From Candidatus Woesearchaeota archaeon (GTDB lineage: Archaea > Nanobdellota > Nanobdellia > Woesearchaeales > UBA583): a stretch of 64,000 nt of DNA. Below, piece by piece: positions 7,336 through 16,086 of the stretch. The first letter of the stretch is position 1, and every line of letters begins with the position of its first letter. The stretch is from NCBI GenBank assembly GCA_023898345.1, contig CP060218.1:62001-126000 (forward strand). Direction: 5' to 3'. The notes beneath the pieces are model-generated. The model saw only the letters and a list, made by a program, of their open reading frames with translations. It was not told the origin of the DNA and did no database searches. The translations under genes were made by a program, and so were the position numbers.

Positions 7336-8567
7336 TCCAAAGTTTTCTTTTTCACGACAAAGTCTGCACAGACTCTGAATTTGTGTGGGGAGTATTGTCC
7401 TACTTTACGGATTTCTTTTATTTCAACTTCAGTACCGGATTTGGCGGCTGCTTCTGAAATTCTTTGTTTTGTCTTCTGTGGAAATTCTTCGTCGTGAACA
7501 AAGTCGTACATGTGTACTTGGCAGTTTGGCGCTGCAAGAGAAAATGCGCAGTCTAGGAAGTTGTGGGCATCTTTTGGGAGTGGCATGAAAATTTCATCGT
7601 ATTCTCTTGCTTCTTTTGGGCTTTGTTTTTTGGCAATTGAGAAGAGGTGGCCTTTTTCATAATCATTTTCTAGGTGAACTATTTTTTCTTCGTCGATGAG
7701 TAAATCAAAGGAAAATGTATCAAAGAAGTGGATTAGAAAGAAGAGTGTTTCTTTGGAAAATCCTTGTCGTGCGTCCAAAGTTAAGTTTGGTTCTGGATAT
7801 GTGCTTAGTTTTTCAAAGCATTTTTTTGCTTCTAGGTTAAAGATCCAATTGTCTGTTACTTCGATGTAGGCTTTTTGCTCTGAAATTTTTAAGTTTTTTT
7901 TGCATACTTCTCTGACGTCTCCGCAAAAGAAATGGATTTTTGCTCTGTTTAGGTTTGAAAGCAGGGTGTTTTCTCGATAGGGGATTTCTTCTTTTTTGAA
8001 GAATTCTGTCATTTCTTTGAAGAAGTTTGAGTGTTTTAGAAGATTTTTGTTTAGATTTACGTTTTCAAGAGCTAGGCGGTGTCCTTCGGGATTAATTTCT
8101 ATGCTGTCTATTCTTTCAAGATTTGGCTGCTTTTTTAGGGCGACAAAGGTGTATGGTCCACAGCCTGAAAACATGATGAGGGCTCTTTTTCCTGCTTTTA
8201 GCTTGTCCATGAGTTGTCCGCGCTCTGTCGAGAGTCTTGCTGAAAAATAAACTGTTGCTGGATTTACTTTGAGTCTTATTCCGTGTTCAAGGTATACTGT
8301 TTCTTCTTTTTTTTCTCCTGCGAGCCAAAGCATGTTTTGTACGCGAAATTCTCCTTGATGGCGGCCGTCTTTGCGTAGGACTGTCTTGATGTGGGAGTTG
8401 AGTTCAAGGAGTGCTTTGGCGATGTCATTTTCGTATTCTCTTAGTTCTTCTTCGATTTCAAGAATTGCTATGTCTCCGACGAGTTCAAAACTTCTGTTTA
8501 TTTGGGAGATAATTTCTTCGGGAAGTTTATCTTTGAGCACGTCTTTAAGTGTTCTTTTCTTTTTCAT
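7332..8567 (-). CDS. trm5: tRNA (guanine37-N1)-methyltransferase, Trm5 family, with an internal insertion
   Basis: A 411-residue Trm5-type methyltransferase. N-terminal recognition parts lead to FSARLSTER, then the SAM-binding motif I MFSGCGPYTF (about 132-141), acidic SIEINPEG (155-162), CGDVREV (215-221) and MPLPKDAHNFLD (about 328-339). The C-terminus has the family's VGQYSPHKFRVCADF pattern. Trm5 methylates G37 of tRNA and prevents frameshifting. An extra segment of roughly 95 residues (about 222-318) sits between CGDVREV and MPLP, where the core usually runs directly; I recognise no domain in it. The stop overlaps the convergent upstream gene by 4 nt. Confidence 0.85.
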   Translation of the reverse strand: MKKKRTLKDVLKDKLPEEIISQINRSFELVGDIAILEIEEELREYENDIAKALLELNSHIKTVLRKDGRHQGEFRVQNMLWLAGEKKEETVYLEHGIRLKVNPATVYFSARLSTERGQLMDKLKAGKRALIMFSGCGPYTFVALKKQPNLERIDSIEINPEGHRLALENVNLNKNLLKHSNFFKEMTEFFKKEEIPYRENTLLSNLNRAKIHFFCGDVREVCKKNLKISEQKAYIEVTDNWIFNLEAKKCFEKLSTYPEPNLTLDARQGFSKETLFFLIHFFDTFSFDLLIDEEKIVHLENDYEKGHLFSIAKKQSPKEAREYDEIFMPLPKDAHNFLDCAFSLAAPNCQVHMYDFVHDEEFPQKTKQRISEAAAKSGTEVEIKEIRKVGQYSPHKFRVCADFVVKKKTLD

Positions 8568-8636
8568 GAACTTGTTAAGGGTGGATCTTTTAAAAATTGT
8601 TCTTTCTTTGTGGTTTTGTGTTGATTTTGCTTAAGG

Positions 8637-8646
8637 TTATAAAAAG
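8637..8646 (+). promoter_or_regulatory. TATA box for the gene at 8665
   Basis: TTATAAAAAG is centred about 24 nt before the ATG at 8665. The spacing indicates leaderless initiation there, and it decides against the TTG at 8659. Confidence 0.6.
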
Positions 8647-8664
8647 AGTTTCTTTTCTTTGTTT

Positions 8665-9075
8665 ATGGCAGAAAAAATTATTGCTCGTTTTATTATTCAG
8701 ATTGCAGGAAAGCCTGAAAAGAATGTAGTTGAGGCGTTGAAACTTGTAGAGACAAAACTTAGGGAACATGAATTGTTTACTGTTTTAGAAAGTGAGGTTG
8801 CAGAGCCTGAATATGATGAGGAAACAACTCTTTATTCTGGATTTCTTGATTTGGAGATTCGTTTCCCTGGGCCTGCTGAACTTTTAGGTTTTGTTCTTGA
8901 TTATACTCCTAATTCTGTCGAAATTGTTGAACCTCAAATTTTGAAGCTTGAAGCTAGTGAGCTTACTGGTATTATGAATGATATGAGTTCTCATCTTCTT
9001 CGTACGTCAGCAAAAATTCGTCAGCTCTCTGCTCAACTTCATCATGTGGTGAAACAGGGGCAGGAGAAAAAATAA
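8665..9075 (+). CDS. Small conserved-looking protein of unknown function
   Basis: A 136-residue soluble protein. The first two thirds alternate beta-like and helical segments (IIARFIIQIAGKP, VVEALKLVETKLREHELFTVL, SGFLDLEIRFPGPAELLGFVLDY), like an alpha/beta sandwich. The last about 40 residues are one long amphipathic helix (MNDMSSHLLRTSAKIRQLSAQL), probably an oligomerisation coiled coil. No catalytic motif is visible. It stands alone with its own promoter, between divergent trm5 and a convergent hypothetical gene. Confidence 0.75.
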   Translation: MAEKIIARFIIQIAGKPEKNVVEALKLVETKLREHELFTVLESEVAEPEYDEETTLYSGFLDLEIRFPGPAELLGFVLDYTPNSVEIVEPQILKLEASELTGIMNDMSSHLLRTSAKIRQLSAQLHHVVKQGQEKK

Positions 9076-9093
9076 CTTTTTGCTTTTTCTCTT

Positions 9094-9942
9094 TTAGTTT
9101 GCATAGTGTTCTTTGATGTATTTGTCAAATGGTCCATCACGAGCAAACAATTCGTTGATTAATCTTTTTAGGATCTCAAAAGATAGATTCTCTTTGTTTT
9201 TTTCTAAACTTAATAGGACAAATTCACAGGCAAGAAGAGACATTCCTTCGTTGAATGATGTGTTTCTTTGGTTAGTGCTTAACATTGCTAGCTTTGGAAT
9301 GGTGATGTCTTTGGCGCTTGTTGCATTGCTTTGGAAAGAAGATCCTCCTATTTTTACTCCTTTTTTTGTTAGTGTTGAAAGTACGACTCTTGTTCCGATT
9401 TCTAAACTTTCTTGATTTTCTGTGTGGAGAACTATGTTGTCGTCTTGTAGGAAGAATAGTTTTGTGTTTTCAGGTTGGAGAACTTTAATTTGCCCTGAGA
9501 ACTTCTCTTTTTCTAATGTAAGTAGAACCTCTTTGAATGCATCATAACTGAAGGTGTTGTAATCTGTAGTAATATATGCTTTATAGGGGAGTCTCTTTTC
9601 TTCTTTTTTATTGATGATAAAATGTGTCCATCCTGATTTTCCTGCTTCTTTTGTGATGTTTGGGGTTTCTAATTCTATTTCTTTAATTGCAAGTAGGTTT
9701 TCTTTGAGTCTTGTGAACTCTTTGTGGTGTTTTCCTGTTGGTTCTTTGTATTCTTTAAAAAATGTTTCTTCGGTGATTTTTCCTGAAAATCGACTTCTGA
9801 GCAATGCGTAGAGTTCTTCTTGGGAATTTCTTATGTTTTTTATAGTTTCTTCTATGTTTTTTCCTTCTCTTTCAAGTGAAAATATTTTTGCTAAGAAATA
9901 GGATGCACATTTTTTTGGAATATTTTGAATTCTTTCTTCCAT
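9094..9942 (-). CDS. Uncharacterised protein, about 282 residues
   Basis: A soluble protein with a helical N-terminal third (basic and acidic, residues 1-90), a central alpha/beta part with short strands (YKAYITTDY, QIKVLQPENTKLFFLQDDNIVLHT) and a helical C-terminus. The central part faintly recalls the HopA1-type fold (a strand, 'K' strand, then a 'D-x-I-V-L' strand), but the match is too weak to name it. There is no signal peptide or membrane segment. It lies 18 nt from the convergent gene at 8665-9075 and follows the TrmB gene on the same strand by 43 nt, so it may be co-transcribed with that regulator. Confidence 0.65.
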   Translation of the reverse strand: MEERIQNIPKKCASYFLAKIFSLEREGKNIEETIKNIRNSQEELYALLRSRFSGKITEETFFKEYKEPTGKHHKEFTRLKENLLAIKEIELETPNITKEAGKSGWTHFIINKKEEKRLPYKAYITTDYNTFSYDAFKEVLLTLEKEKFSGQIKVLQPENTKLFFLQDDNIVLHTENQESLEIGTRVVLSTLTKKGVKIGGSSFQSNATSAKDITIPKLAMLSTNQRNTSFNEGMSLLACEFVLLSLEKNKENLSFEILKRLINELFARDGPFDKYIKEHYAN

Positions 9943-9985
9943 TCTTTGTGGTTTTTGGTTTTTTTAACAAAGAGTTAGAAAAAAA

Positions 9986-10789
9986 TTACTTCTTTTTCAT
10001 GTCTTTCCATGCAGCTTCAAATAATTGCTGAAGTGCTTGAGCGAAAAATGGTGTGTTGACCCAAACTCCTATGTCGTATGCAGGGTAAATGTCTTTGTCG
10101 TGTAGTGTCATGAAGAGAACTTCTTCTCCGTCGATGATGCAAAATCTTGCTTCAATTTCTTCTGTGAAACGTACTTCTGCGAATTCACTTAGTTCTGCTG
10201 AAAGGGCTTCAGTTTTATCTGTTTTTGGACATGCAATTTTTACGGAAACTCCTCTTTTCTGGAGGTCTTCAAAGACTCCTTTAAGGGCTTCGACTTTTCT
10301 GAGGAATCCTGTTGATGTTGTCATGATGATAACTTCATTCTCGGCATTTTTTACCATTGCCTCTAAATGGTTGTATAAATTGTATCTTCCTTTGAGTGCA
10401 CCGCTTAAATCACTTGGTTCTACAAGTTGAATACCTTGTTCGTGAAGTTGTTCTAAATCTTTGAGGACATCACTGTCGCGAAGAGCTTCTAGTTTGTGGA
10501 GCTTTTCTTCGGATTTTTCCGCAACTCTTTTTTTTACTCTGTCGATAACGTCTTTTGGAGAAATCGCAATATACTTTATAGGTTTTCCAAGTTTTACCAT
10601 GACGAATCCTTTCTTCTCTAGGGATTCTAGAACATCGTATGTTCTTGAACGTGGTACGACTGCTAAATCGCTTAATTCTCCGGCAGTTGCTACCTTACGA
10701 GAGAGCAAAGCTGTCCAAATTTTTACCTCGTAGAGGTTGAGGCTGAAGTACTGCCTTAGCATGTTTAGAAACTCTTCTTTTACAATCAT
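9986..10789 (-). CDS. TrmB-family transcriptional regulator
   Basis: A protein of about 267 residues with an N-terminal winged helix (LSLNLYEVKIWTALLSRKVATAGELSD..., recognition helix PRSRTYDVLESLEKKGFV), a coiled linker (RVKKRVAEKSEEKLHKLEAL) and a C-terminal PLD-like sensor domain (EVIIMTTSTGFLRKVEAL, FCIIDGEEVLFMTL). TrmB proteins bind sugars or other small effectors and repress or activate operons. The longer frame could start at 10876, but a TATA box at 10829-10838 lies inside that extension and points to the ATG at 10789, which also begins at the family's natural N-terminus. The downstream hypothetical gene may be its partner. Confidence 0.85.
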   Translation of the reverse strand: MIVKEEFLNMLRQYFSLNLYEVKIWTALLSRKVATAGELSDLAVVPRSRTYDVLESLEKKGFVMVKLGKPIKYIAISPKDVIDRVKKRVAEKSEEKLHKLEALRDSDVLKDLEQLHEQGIQLVEPSDLSGALKGRYNLYNHLEAMVKNAENEVIIMTTSTGFLRKVEALKGVFEDLQKRGVSVKIACPKTDKTEALSAELSEFAEVRFTEEIEARFCIIDGEEVLFMTLHDKDIYPAYDIGVWVNTPFFAQALQQLFEAAWKDMKKK

Positions 10790-10828
10790 TTTTATCTGTC
10801 TGACACTTTTTTTACCCAATGGAGCAGT

Positions 10829-10838
10829 TTTTATAAAG
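10829..10838 (-). promoter_or_regulatory. TATA box of the TrmB-family gene
   Basis: On the minus strand the sequence reads CTTTATAAAAAC, centred about 44 nt before the chosen ATG at 10789. That leaves a leader of about 20 nt. The longer reading frame would place the promoter inside the gene. Confidence 0.5.
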
Positions 10839-11018
10839 TTTGGCATTATTAGTGACTTGCCAATAACACAAACCATTTAGCATTAATCTTAAAGGAAGGA
10901 AATTAACTACTTGTTAATGCTAGATGATTATTTTCTTATCATTTTATTTTTTAAATTTTTGTATCCACACTTTGTAGTACGGACAATTTATTTTTACTTT
11001 GTGGTGACAAGGGACTTA

Positions 11019-11489
11019 TTATGAGAAAGCTATCATTTGAAGAGTTAAAAATTGATTTTCATTTTTGTTTTCAATTGTTATGGGATATACTAGTTGCTTG
11101 CAAAGGACATTTGAAGAAGAGTAGCCACAGGAACTTTGCTTTTTCTTTTCGAACTCTTCTTTTGTTGGGTAATAGAAAGCATCATTATTAAGAAATACTG
11201 CAAACATTCCTTTTTCTTCGAGGGAAGTAAAGCAACTTTTTTCTAAGTCTGTTCCGATGTTAATATTTGAAGAGAAGTATGCGAAGCTTTCAAGATTTTT
11301 GTTGAAACACTTTCCTTCAAAGATCTTGTATTCTATGAGTTGCATTGTTGCTATTTTGTCGTCTACTGTTGGTGAGGCGAAGAGGATGAATGTTACTGCG
11401 TAAAAAATTAGGCTGATAGAAATAATGAGGATGATGGTAAAGAGTGAAATTGTCATTTCTCCTTTTTTGTTCTTTCTCTTAAGATTCAT
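11019..11489 (-). CDS. Small membrane-anchored protein with pilin-like N-terminus
   Basis: A 156-residue protein. The N-terminus has a basic patch ending in KKGE, followed by a long hydrophobic helix (about 12-38, MTISLFTIILIISISLIFYAV). This resembles class III (pilin/archaellin) signal sequences or a simple signal anchor. The ectodomain has five cysteines (FEGKCF, EKSCF, SSCGY, NVLCK and others), suggesting disulfides. On the minus strand CTTATATAG at about 11511-11520 is a TATA box about 26 nt before the ATG. No family recognised. Confidence 0.68.
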   Translation of the reverse strand: MNLKRKNKKGEMTISLFTIILIISISLIFYAVTFILFASPTVDDKIATMQLIEYKIFEGKCFNKNLESFAYFSSNINIGTDLEKSCFTSLEEKGMFAVFLNNDAFYYPTKEEFEKKKQSSCGYSSSNVLCKQLVYPITIENKNENQFLTLQMIAFS

Positions 11490-11621
11490 AGAATTTTTGA
11501 TAAAATGTTCTATATAAGATTTGTCAATTTTAGTTCAGTAACAAACTTTTTTTAACTTGTGTTTTTTGAGGTTTGCTCCGATAAGTATTTATATGGAGGA
11601 CTTGAGATTAGTTGATATCTT

Positions 11622-12845
11622 ATGTCGTCGATTGTTCTTTCTTTAGAAGGTGGGGAAGATTCTCACTCTCTTTTTTCCCTTCTTGAATCTCAAAGTTTAG
11701 CTCTTTATGAAAGAAATGAAATTTTATTGAAACAGTTTTCGGATTTACAAAGTTCTTTTTTTTCTTCTAAAATCCGTTCTGCTCTTTTTAGTTATGATTT
11801 ACAGGATGTGCGGAAAAAAGAAGGACTTGATTTTATTATTAGTAAGATTCCCTTGGCGGAAGTTGAGAAAGAACTTGAAGAGGTGAGGCAATTTTATTCT
11901 TTAGTAAATGAGAATAAAAATCTTTTTACTCAGAAGAAATATTCATATTATGCTCCACGTTTTGTTTATAATGCTGTTAAAAATTCTTTGAAAATTGTAG
12001 GTCTTTTGAAAACAATGCTTAAGCTTTTATCTGTTTTGGAAAGGGAATTTACTCCAGAGAGTAAACAAAAAATTTTTCATGCACTTTCAGCTTCTTTTGT
12101 TGAGGTTCTTACTTTGTTTAAGGAAAATAGTGTTAATTTGTTGGATGTTCGTGGTAGAGTTGCTGTAGAAAAAAATATTGTTCATGAATATCTAGAATTG
12201 GTAAAGCGAAGAATTGATTTAGCTTATCTTGAGAGTGGTGATATTTTGTTTAGTTTTAAATCTAATGAATACTTAAAAACTTATATTGAACAGGAAGCTA
12301 TTTCTTCTTTTACTAGTTCTCACATTACTCATATTTTATTAGTTGGGAAAAGTTCAAAAGGGATTTTCTTTGTTGATTCAGATAGAGCAACTTTTGGTGT
12401 TCGAGCACGTCCTTTTGGAATTGTAGATGGGGAGGTTTTTTTAGCATTTAGGCTAAGAAATATAAGTTCACTTCAGAGGTCTCTTCTTGTTTCAAAAATG
12501 GTCGAAGCAGTGAAAGGAAATATTTCTTATTCGAAAGCAAAGGTTGCTGGTCTTGTTCCTGCAACTCTAACAAGTAGATTTCTTAGTCTTTTTTCGAGAG
12601 GTTATGTTTTGCAGGATAATTGGGTTAAGAATTTAACCAATCCTGAATTTTTTTGTAGTGAATTTGTTAATAGCCTTTACAAGGAAATTGGCGTGTATCT
12701 TTGTCCAAAGTCTAAGTATAATGCTATTGTTTCTCCTAGTGATTTGGTTGTTTCTCCATACTTGGAATTTTTAGGCTTAGTTTTCAATGACTCTGAAAAA
12801 ACAAAAGAAATAATTGGGAGAATAATTGATGATGTTAAGCTTTGA
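11622..12845 (+). CDS. YiiX/NlpC-P60-like (permuted papain fold) protein
   Basis: A 407-residue protein. The first about 195 residues are helical, with a coiled-coil tendency. The C-terminal half has the features of the YiiX/YebB-like permuted NlpC/P60 group: GDILFSF (206-212), SSHITHILLVG with candidate catalytic histidines H234/H237, a strand with FFVDSD, and FFCSEFVNSLY with candidate nucleophile C345. Permuted members act as amidases, thioesterases or lipid-modifying enzymes; the substrate here is unknown. A TATA-like TATTTATATG at about 11586-11595 lies 27-36 nt before the ATG. There is no signal peptide, so it is probably intracellular. It precedes exonuclease III, which has its own promoter. 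Confidence 0.7.
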   Translation: MSSIVLSLEGGEDSHSLFSLLESQSLALYERNEILLKQFSDLQSSFFSSKIRSALFSYDLQDVRKKEGLDFIISKIPLAEVEKELEEVRQFYSLVNENKNLFTQKKYSYYAPRFVYNAVKNSLKIVGLLKTMLKLLSVLEREFTPESKQKIFHALSASFVEVLTLFKENSVNLLDVRGRVAVEKNIVHEYLELVKRRIDLAYLESGDILFSFKSNEYLKTYIEQEAISSFTSSHITHILLVGKSSKGIFFVDSDRATFGVRARPFGIVDGEVFLAFRLRNISSLQRSLLVSKMVEAVKGNISYSKAKVAGLVPATLTSRFLSLFSRGYVLQDNWVKNLTNPEFFCSEFVNSLYKEIGVYLCPKSKYNAIVSPSDLVVSPYLEFLGLVFNDSEKTKEIIGRIIDDVKL

Positions 12846-12860
12846 GTGAAGTGGGGAATT

Positions 12861-12870
12861 CTTATAAATA
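12861..12870 (+). promoter_or_regulatory. TATA box of exonuclease III
   Basis: CTTATAAATA is centred about 25 nt upstream of the ATG at 12890. It sets the start there (leaderless) and rules out the upstream in-frame start at 12842. Confidence 0.65.
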
Positions 12871-12889
12871 CATTTTCTTTTTTGTTTGT

Positions 12890-13681
12890 ATGTCAAAGGT
12901 TGTTAAGATTTTGTCGTGGAATGTGAATGGTATTCGGGCGGTCTCAAAGAAGGATGCTCTTTGGCCGCTTGTTGAGAAAGAGAGTCCAGATATTGTTTGT
13001 TTGCAAGAGACAAAAATTTCCTCTGAGGGTGATTTTCCAAAAGATTTGCGTATGCAAAATTATGAACTTCTTCTTTCTCGTTCTAAGGAAAAAAAGGGAT
13101 ATTCTGGTGTTGCGATTCTCTCAAAAGTAAAACCTTTGTATGTTAAGAAGGGTTTTGGTATTGAGAAATTTGATGTAGAGGGTAGGGTTCTGGAAGCTGG
13201 TTTTGATGAGTTTATTTTGTTTTCAGTGTATTTTCCAAATGGTAAAATGTCGCAGGAAAGACTTGACTATAAGATGGAATTTTATGAAAAATTTAGAGAA
13301 TATGTTGAGTTTTTACGTCAGGCGGGGAAGCGAGTTGTTATTTGTGGTGATGTGAATACTGCTCATGAGGAAATTGATTTGGCGCGTCCAAAGGAAAATG
13401 TGGATGTTTCTGGTTTTCTTAAAATGGAGAGGGATTGGATAAGTCATTTTTTGGCTTTGGGCTGGTTTGACAGTTTGCGAGAGCTTCATCCTGGGGAGGA
13501 AGGTTTGTACACGTGGTGGGCGCAAAGGGCAATCGGGGCTCGTGAACGTAATGTCGGTTGGCGCATTGATTACTTTTTTCTTTCGGAATCTTTGCGTGAA
13601 TATTTGAAGGATGCTTTTATTTTACCACAGTACAAGGGCTCGGATCATTGTCCTTTGGGTGTCGTCTTGTCCTTTGATTGA
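12890..13681 (+). CDS. xth: Exodeoxyribonuclease III / AP endonuclease
   Basis: A 263-residue member of the EEP nuclease superfamily. Diagnostic motifs are LSWNVNGIRA, CLQETKI (metal-binding Glu), YFPNGKM, CGDVNTAH (catalytic Asp/Asn), WWAQRAIGARERNVGWRIDYFF and the C-terminal KGSDHCPLG with the catalytic His. It cuts at abasic sites and removes 3'-blocking groups in base-excision repair. Length is normal and no residue is missing. Confidence 0.96.
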   Translation: MSKVVKILSWNVNGIRAVSKKDALWPLVEKESPDIVCLQETKISSEGDFPKDLRMQNYELLLSRSKEKKGYSGVAILSKVKPLYVKKGFGIEKFDVEGRVLEAGFDEFILFSVYFPNGKMSQERLDYKMEFYEKFREYVEFLRQAGKRVVICGDVNTAHEEIDLARPKENVDVSGFLKMERDWISHFLALGWFDSLRELHPGEEGLYTWWAQRAIGARERNVGWRIDYFFLSESLREYLKDAFILPQYKGSDHCPLGVVLSFD

Positions 13682-13703
13682 TTTTTTTTTTTTTTTTTTT
13701 TTT
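13682..13703 (+). repeat. Homopolymer run of 22 T between two convergent genes
   Basis: An uninterrupted T run follows directly after the stop of exonuclease III and ends in the stop codon of the convergent gene. For the plus-strand transcript it is an ideal archaeal U-tract terminator. A 22-nt homopolymer is also prone to slippage and sequencing error. Confidence 0.9.
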
Positions 13704-15354
13704 AGGCAATTCGTCGCAGGCTTGTTATGAGGTATTCTGCTTTTTCTTTTTTCTTTGGGTCTTTGTTTTCTTTTGTTTTTGATTTTTGTTCTCTGTTTTC
13801 TTCTTTCTTTTCGGGGATTTGCTCTTTTTTTTCTTCTACTTTCTTTTCTTTGGTCTTTGTTTGGTTTTGTTCTTCTTGCATTGCACTGTGCATACTTGTA
13901 AGCAATTTTTGTAGGATTTGCTCTTGGAATTCTTCGCCGTCTTTGTTTCCTTTCCATGTTAGGTTGTTTAGGGTGTCGTTTTCGTAGCGTGGCACGACAG
14001 AGAGACTTCCTTCTTTGTGGTTCCAGATGAGATTTGTTCCTTGTGCATTTGTTATTTCAAAGAGGATGCTTGAGAATATTTTTGAGAAGATCATCATGTA
14101 ACTTATTTCTGATTCATTGAGTTTTTCCATTGCTTTGTTTTGTGTATTTCTTATTTTCAAGACTCCTTTTTGTTTTGTATTTTTTGCAAGGGTTACAATA
14201 ATTTGGTCGTCACTATAGATTTCAAACTTTGCTGGTGTTCTGTCGTAGAATTGGACTGTGTCTTGGTCTGTTTTCTTTTCTTCTTGTTTCTTTTTTTCTT
14301 CTAAAAATATGGGAACTTCGTCTTTGTCGTGTTCTATTTGAATTGTTTCTTCTTGTTGTGTTGTTTGTTTTTCTTCTTTCTTCACTTCTTTTTCTTTTTG
14401 TTTTTCTGAGGCTTTCTTCTTTTCTTCCTCTTCTTCTTTATGCTCCATAGTTTCTAGTAGTGAGTCTAGGGAATCTTCTTCGAATTTTTTTGTATGTATG
14501 TTTTGTCTTGAAGTATCTTCTATTTCAATTTCTTTGTATTCTTGTGGTTCTTCTTTTTTTTGTTCTTGGTTTTGTGTTCCTGTTTGTCTTGTGATAATTT
14601 TTTGTATGTTTTCTTCGAGATTGCTTTGTATTTTTGGTAGTGTTATGAGATTGTCTCCTTGGGTTCTTGGAATGATGAGTGAGCGATTTTTTTGAGTTAG
14701 AATTGTTGTTCCGTGTGGTTGATATTGTTCAAAAAATATGGATGAAAATGTTTTGAGAATAGCATAATTTGGAAGGTCTTGAAATTGAATTTCAATCATG
14801 GGAACTTTTCCGTTAATGAGCTTTGCTTTGTACTGTGGTGTTTCATAGAGAAGTGTTTTCTCATTTTTTGTTTCTAGTTTTTCTTCTGTTTCTCTCTCTT
14901 CTTTTTTTTCTTCGCTTTTGGTTTGTTCTTTTCTTTCTTTTTCTAGGTCTTGTTGGGAATTTTGTTCTGGTACTTTTTCTGGCATGATTGTTGGTGTTGG
15001 GATAAAGTCTGTTTCTTGTTGAATTTCGATGCTGGTTTGTGCTTGTTCTGCTCTGTTGTTGTGCTGCTTTGTTATGTATGTGTTTTTTATTTTTTCGAGT
15101 CCTTCGAGAAGTGCGAGAACTTCTCGTTTTTTGAGTGGACGGGCTGGGTTGTTAATTATTTTGCAGAGGTGGGAGCTTTTTATACGGAGTTGTTCTCGGA
15201 TTTTTGCAATGGTGTCTTCGAGAACTTGAAAGTCTTGTGGGTCGTCAATGTACACTTTATTGAGAATTGAAATTGCTTTTGCGTAGCGGTATTCTATTTT
15301 TGTTTTTTCATTTTCATCGAAACCAAAAATAAGACTTTTGAGGTAAGGTAACAT
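13702..15354 (-). CDS. Protein with two degenerate HIT-like domains joined by Lys/Glu-rich linkers
   Basis: A 550-residue cytosolic protein. Residues 1-95 are helical. Long Lys/Glu/Gln-rich, probably disordered segments (about 100-165, 260-365 and 490-540) separate two similar globular parts, at about 168-250 and 372-490. Both end in a similar sequence, SLIIPRTQGDNLITLP and SLSVVPRYENDTLNNLTW, which resembles the C-terminal 'IPR-x2-x-D-x-L' portion of HIT (histidine triad) proteins. The His-x-His-x-His active site is absent in both, so nucleotide hydrolysis is unlikely and a binding or scaffold role is possible. The domain assignment is by eye only. Confidence 0.6.
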   Translation of the reverse strand: MLPYLKSLIFGFDENEKTKIEYRYAKAISILNKVYIDDPQDFQVLEDTIAKIREQLRIKSSHLCKIINNPARPLKKREVLALLEGLEKIKNTYITKQHNNRAEQAQTSIEIQQETDFIPTPTIMPEKVPEQNSQQDLEKERKEQTKSEEKKEERETEEKLETKNEKTLLYETPQYKAKLINGKVPMIEIQFQDLPNYAILKTFSSIFFEQYQPHGTTILTQKNRSLIIPRTQGDNLITLPKIQSNLEENIQKIITRQTGTQNQEQKKEEPQEYKEIEIEDTSRQNIHTKKFEEDSLDSLLETMEHKEEEEEKKKASEKQKEKEVKKEEKQTTQQEETIQIEHDKDEVPIFLEEKKKQEEKKTDQDTVQFYDRTPAKFEIYSDDQIIVTLAKNTKQKGVLKIRNTQNKAMEKLNESEISYMMIFSKIFSSILFEITNAQGTNLIWNHKEGSLSVVPRYENDTLNNLTWKGNKDGEEFQEQILQKLLTSMHSAMQEEQNQTKTKEKKVEEKKEQIPEKKEENREQKSKTKENKDPKKKEKAEYLITSLRRIA

Positions 15355-15643
15355 ATTTTTTTAGCAGGCTTTAGTTTTAAAAATATTTCTCTGTCCCTTA
15401 TGGAGAGTATTGAGAATTTCGAAAAACCCAAAATTCTGATTTGGTTTTTGATCTTCTCAAAAGATAAGCTCGTAAAACCCCCTAATTTGGGGACTTGTTG
15501 CTCTCGTCTCACGAATTCTGTAGGTTTTTCGTAGCTCTCTATTTTATGGTTTCCTTTGTTTGTTAAAATTTATGGTTTCGCAAATTTCTATATCTGGTTT
15601 CATTTCTTGATACAGTACCCAAAAGACAAAGGGTGATTACACT

Positions 15644-16039
15644 ATGAAAAAAATATTTACATTTACTTTAGGAATTTTCTTCCTTATTGTTAGTACATTT
15701 GCGCTTTCCTATGCTTATGGTGGGAATGGTTATGGAAGTAGTACTCGATCTTTGAACCAGAGTGCTTCTCTCTATCATGATGATATTCTTCCTATTGTTG
15801 AAGGTGGAACTTACGAAGACCTTGTAGAATTAAGGGAGGAACTTGGTGTTTCTGTTGTGCCTTGGGTTCAGTCGGAAGAGGATTTTGCTCTCTGGCAGGA
15901 AAGACATGTTGAAAAGAGCGAACTTGGTTTGGAAGGTGTTCGTGGTTCTGGCGGCAATCGTGATGGCAATGGTACTGGAAAGGGAAATGGTTCTGGACGT
16001 CGTGGCAATCACTCCGGAAACTGTTTACTTGCTGAGTAA
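15644..16039 (+). CDS. Small secreted glycine-rich protein
   Basis: A 131-residue protein with a clear signal peptide (KKIFTFTLGIFFLIVSTFALSYA, cleavage near residue 25). A middle segment (SLYHDDILPIVEGGTYEDLVELREELGV) looks helical. The C-terminal tail from about 100 is Gly/Asn/Arg-rich (GGNRDGNGTGKGNGSGRRGN), probably unstructured, and ends NCLLAE with a single cysteine. No family recognised. The gene has its own 289-nt upstream region, AT-rich and without an obvious further gene, which holds a short GC stem (CCCC/GGGG around 15478-15494). Confidence 0.6.
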   Translation: MKKIFTFTLGIFFLIVSTFALSYAYGGNGYGSSTRSLNQSASLYHDDILPIVEGGTYEDLVELREELGVSVVPWVQSEEDFALWQERHVEKSELGLEGVRGSGGNRDGNGTGKGNGSGRRGNHSGNCLLAE

Positions 16040-16086
16040 TAATAAGAGAAAATCTTTTAGTGATTTTTTTTGCTTTTCTTTTGTTT

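Noticed and set aside
9094..9942. HopA1-type effector domain
   Set aside because: Only a vague strand pattern is shared and the diagnostic residues cannot be confirmed by eye.
13682..13703. Poly-T run as a special element
   Set aside because: A plain U-tract terminator or slippage-prone homopolymer explains it.
15355..15643. Non-coding RNA upstream of the glycine-rich secreted protein
   Set aside because: A few short GC stems exist (CCCC/GGGG), but no known RNA family or strong structure could be recognised.
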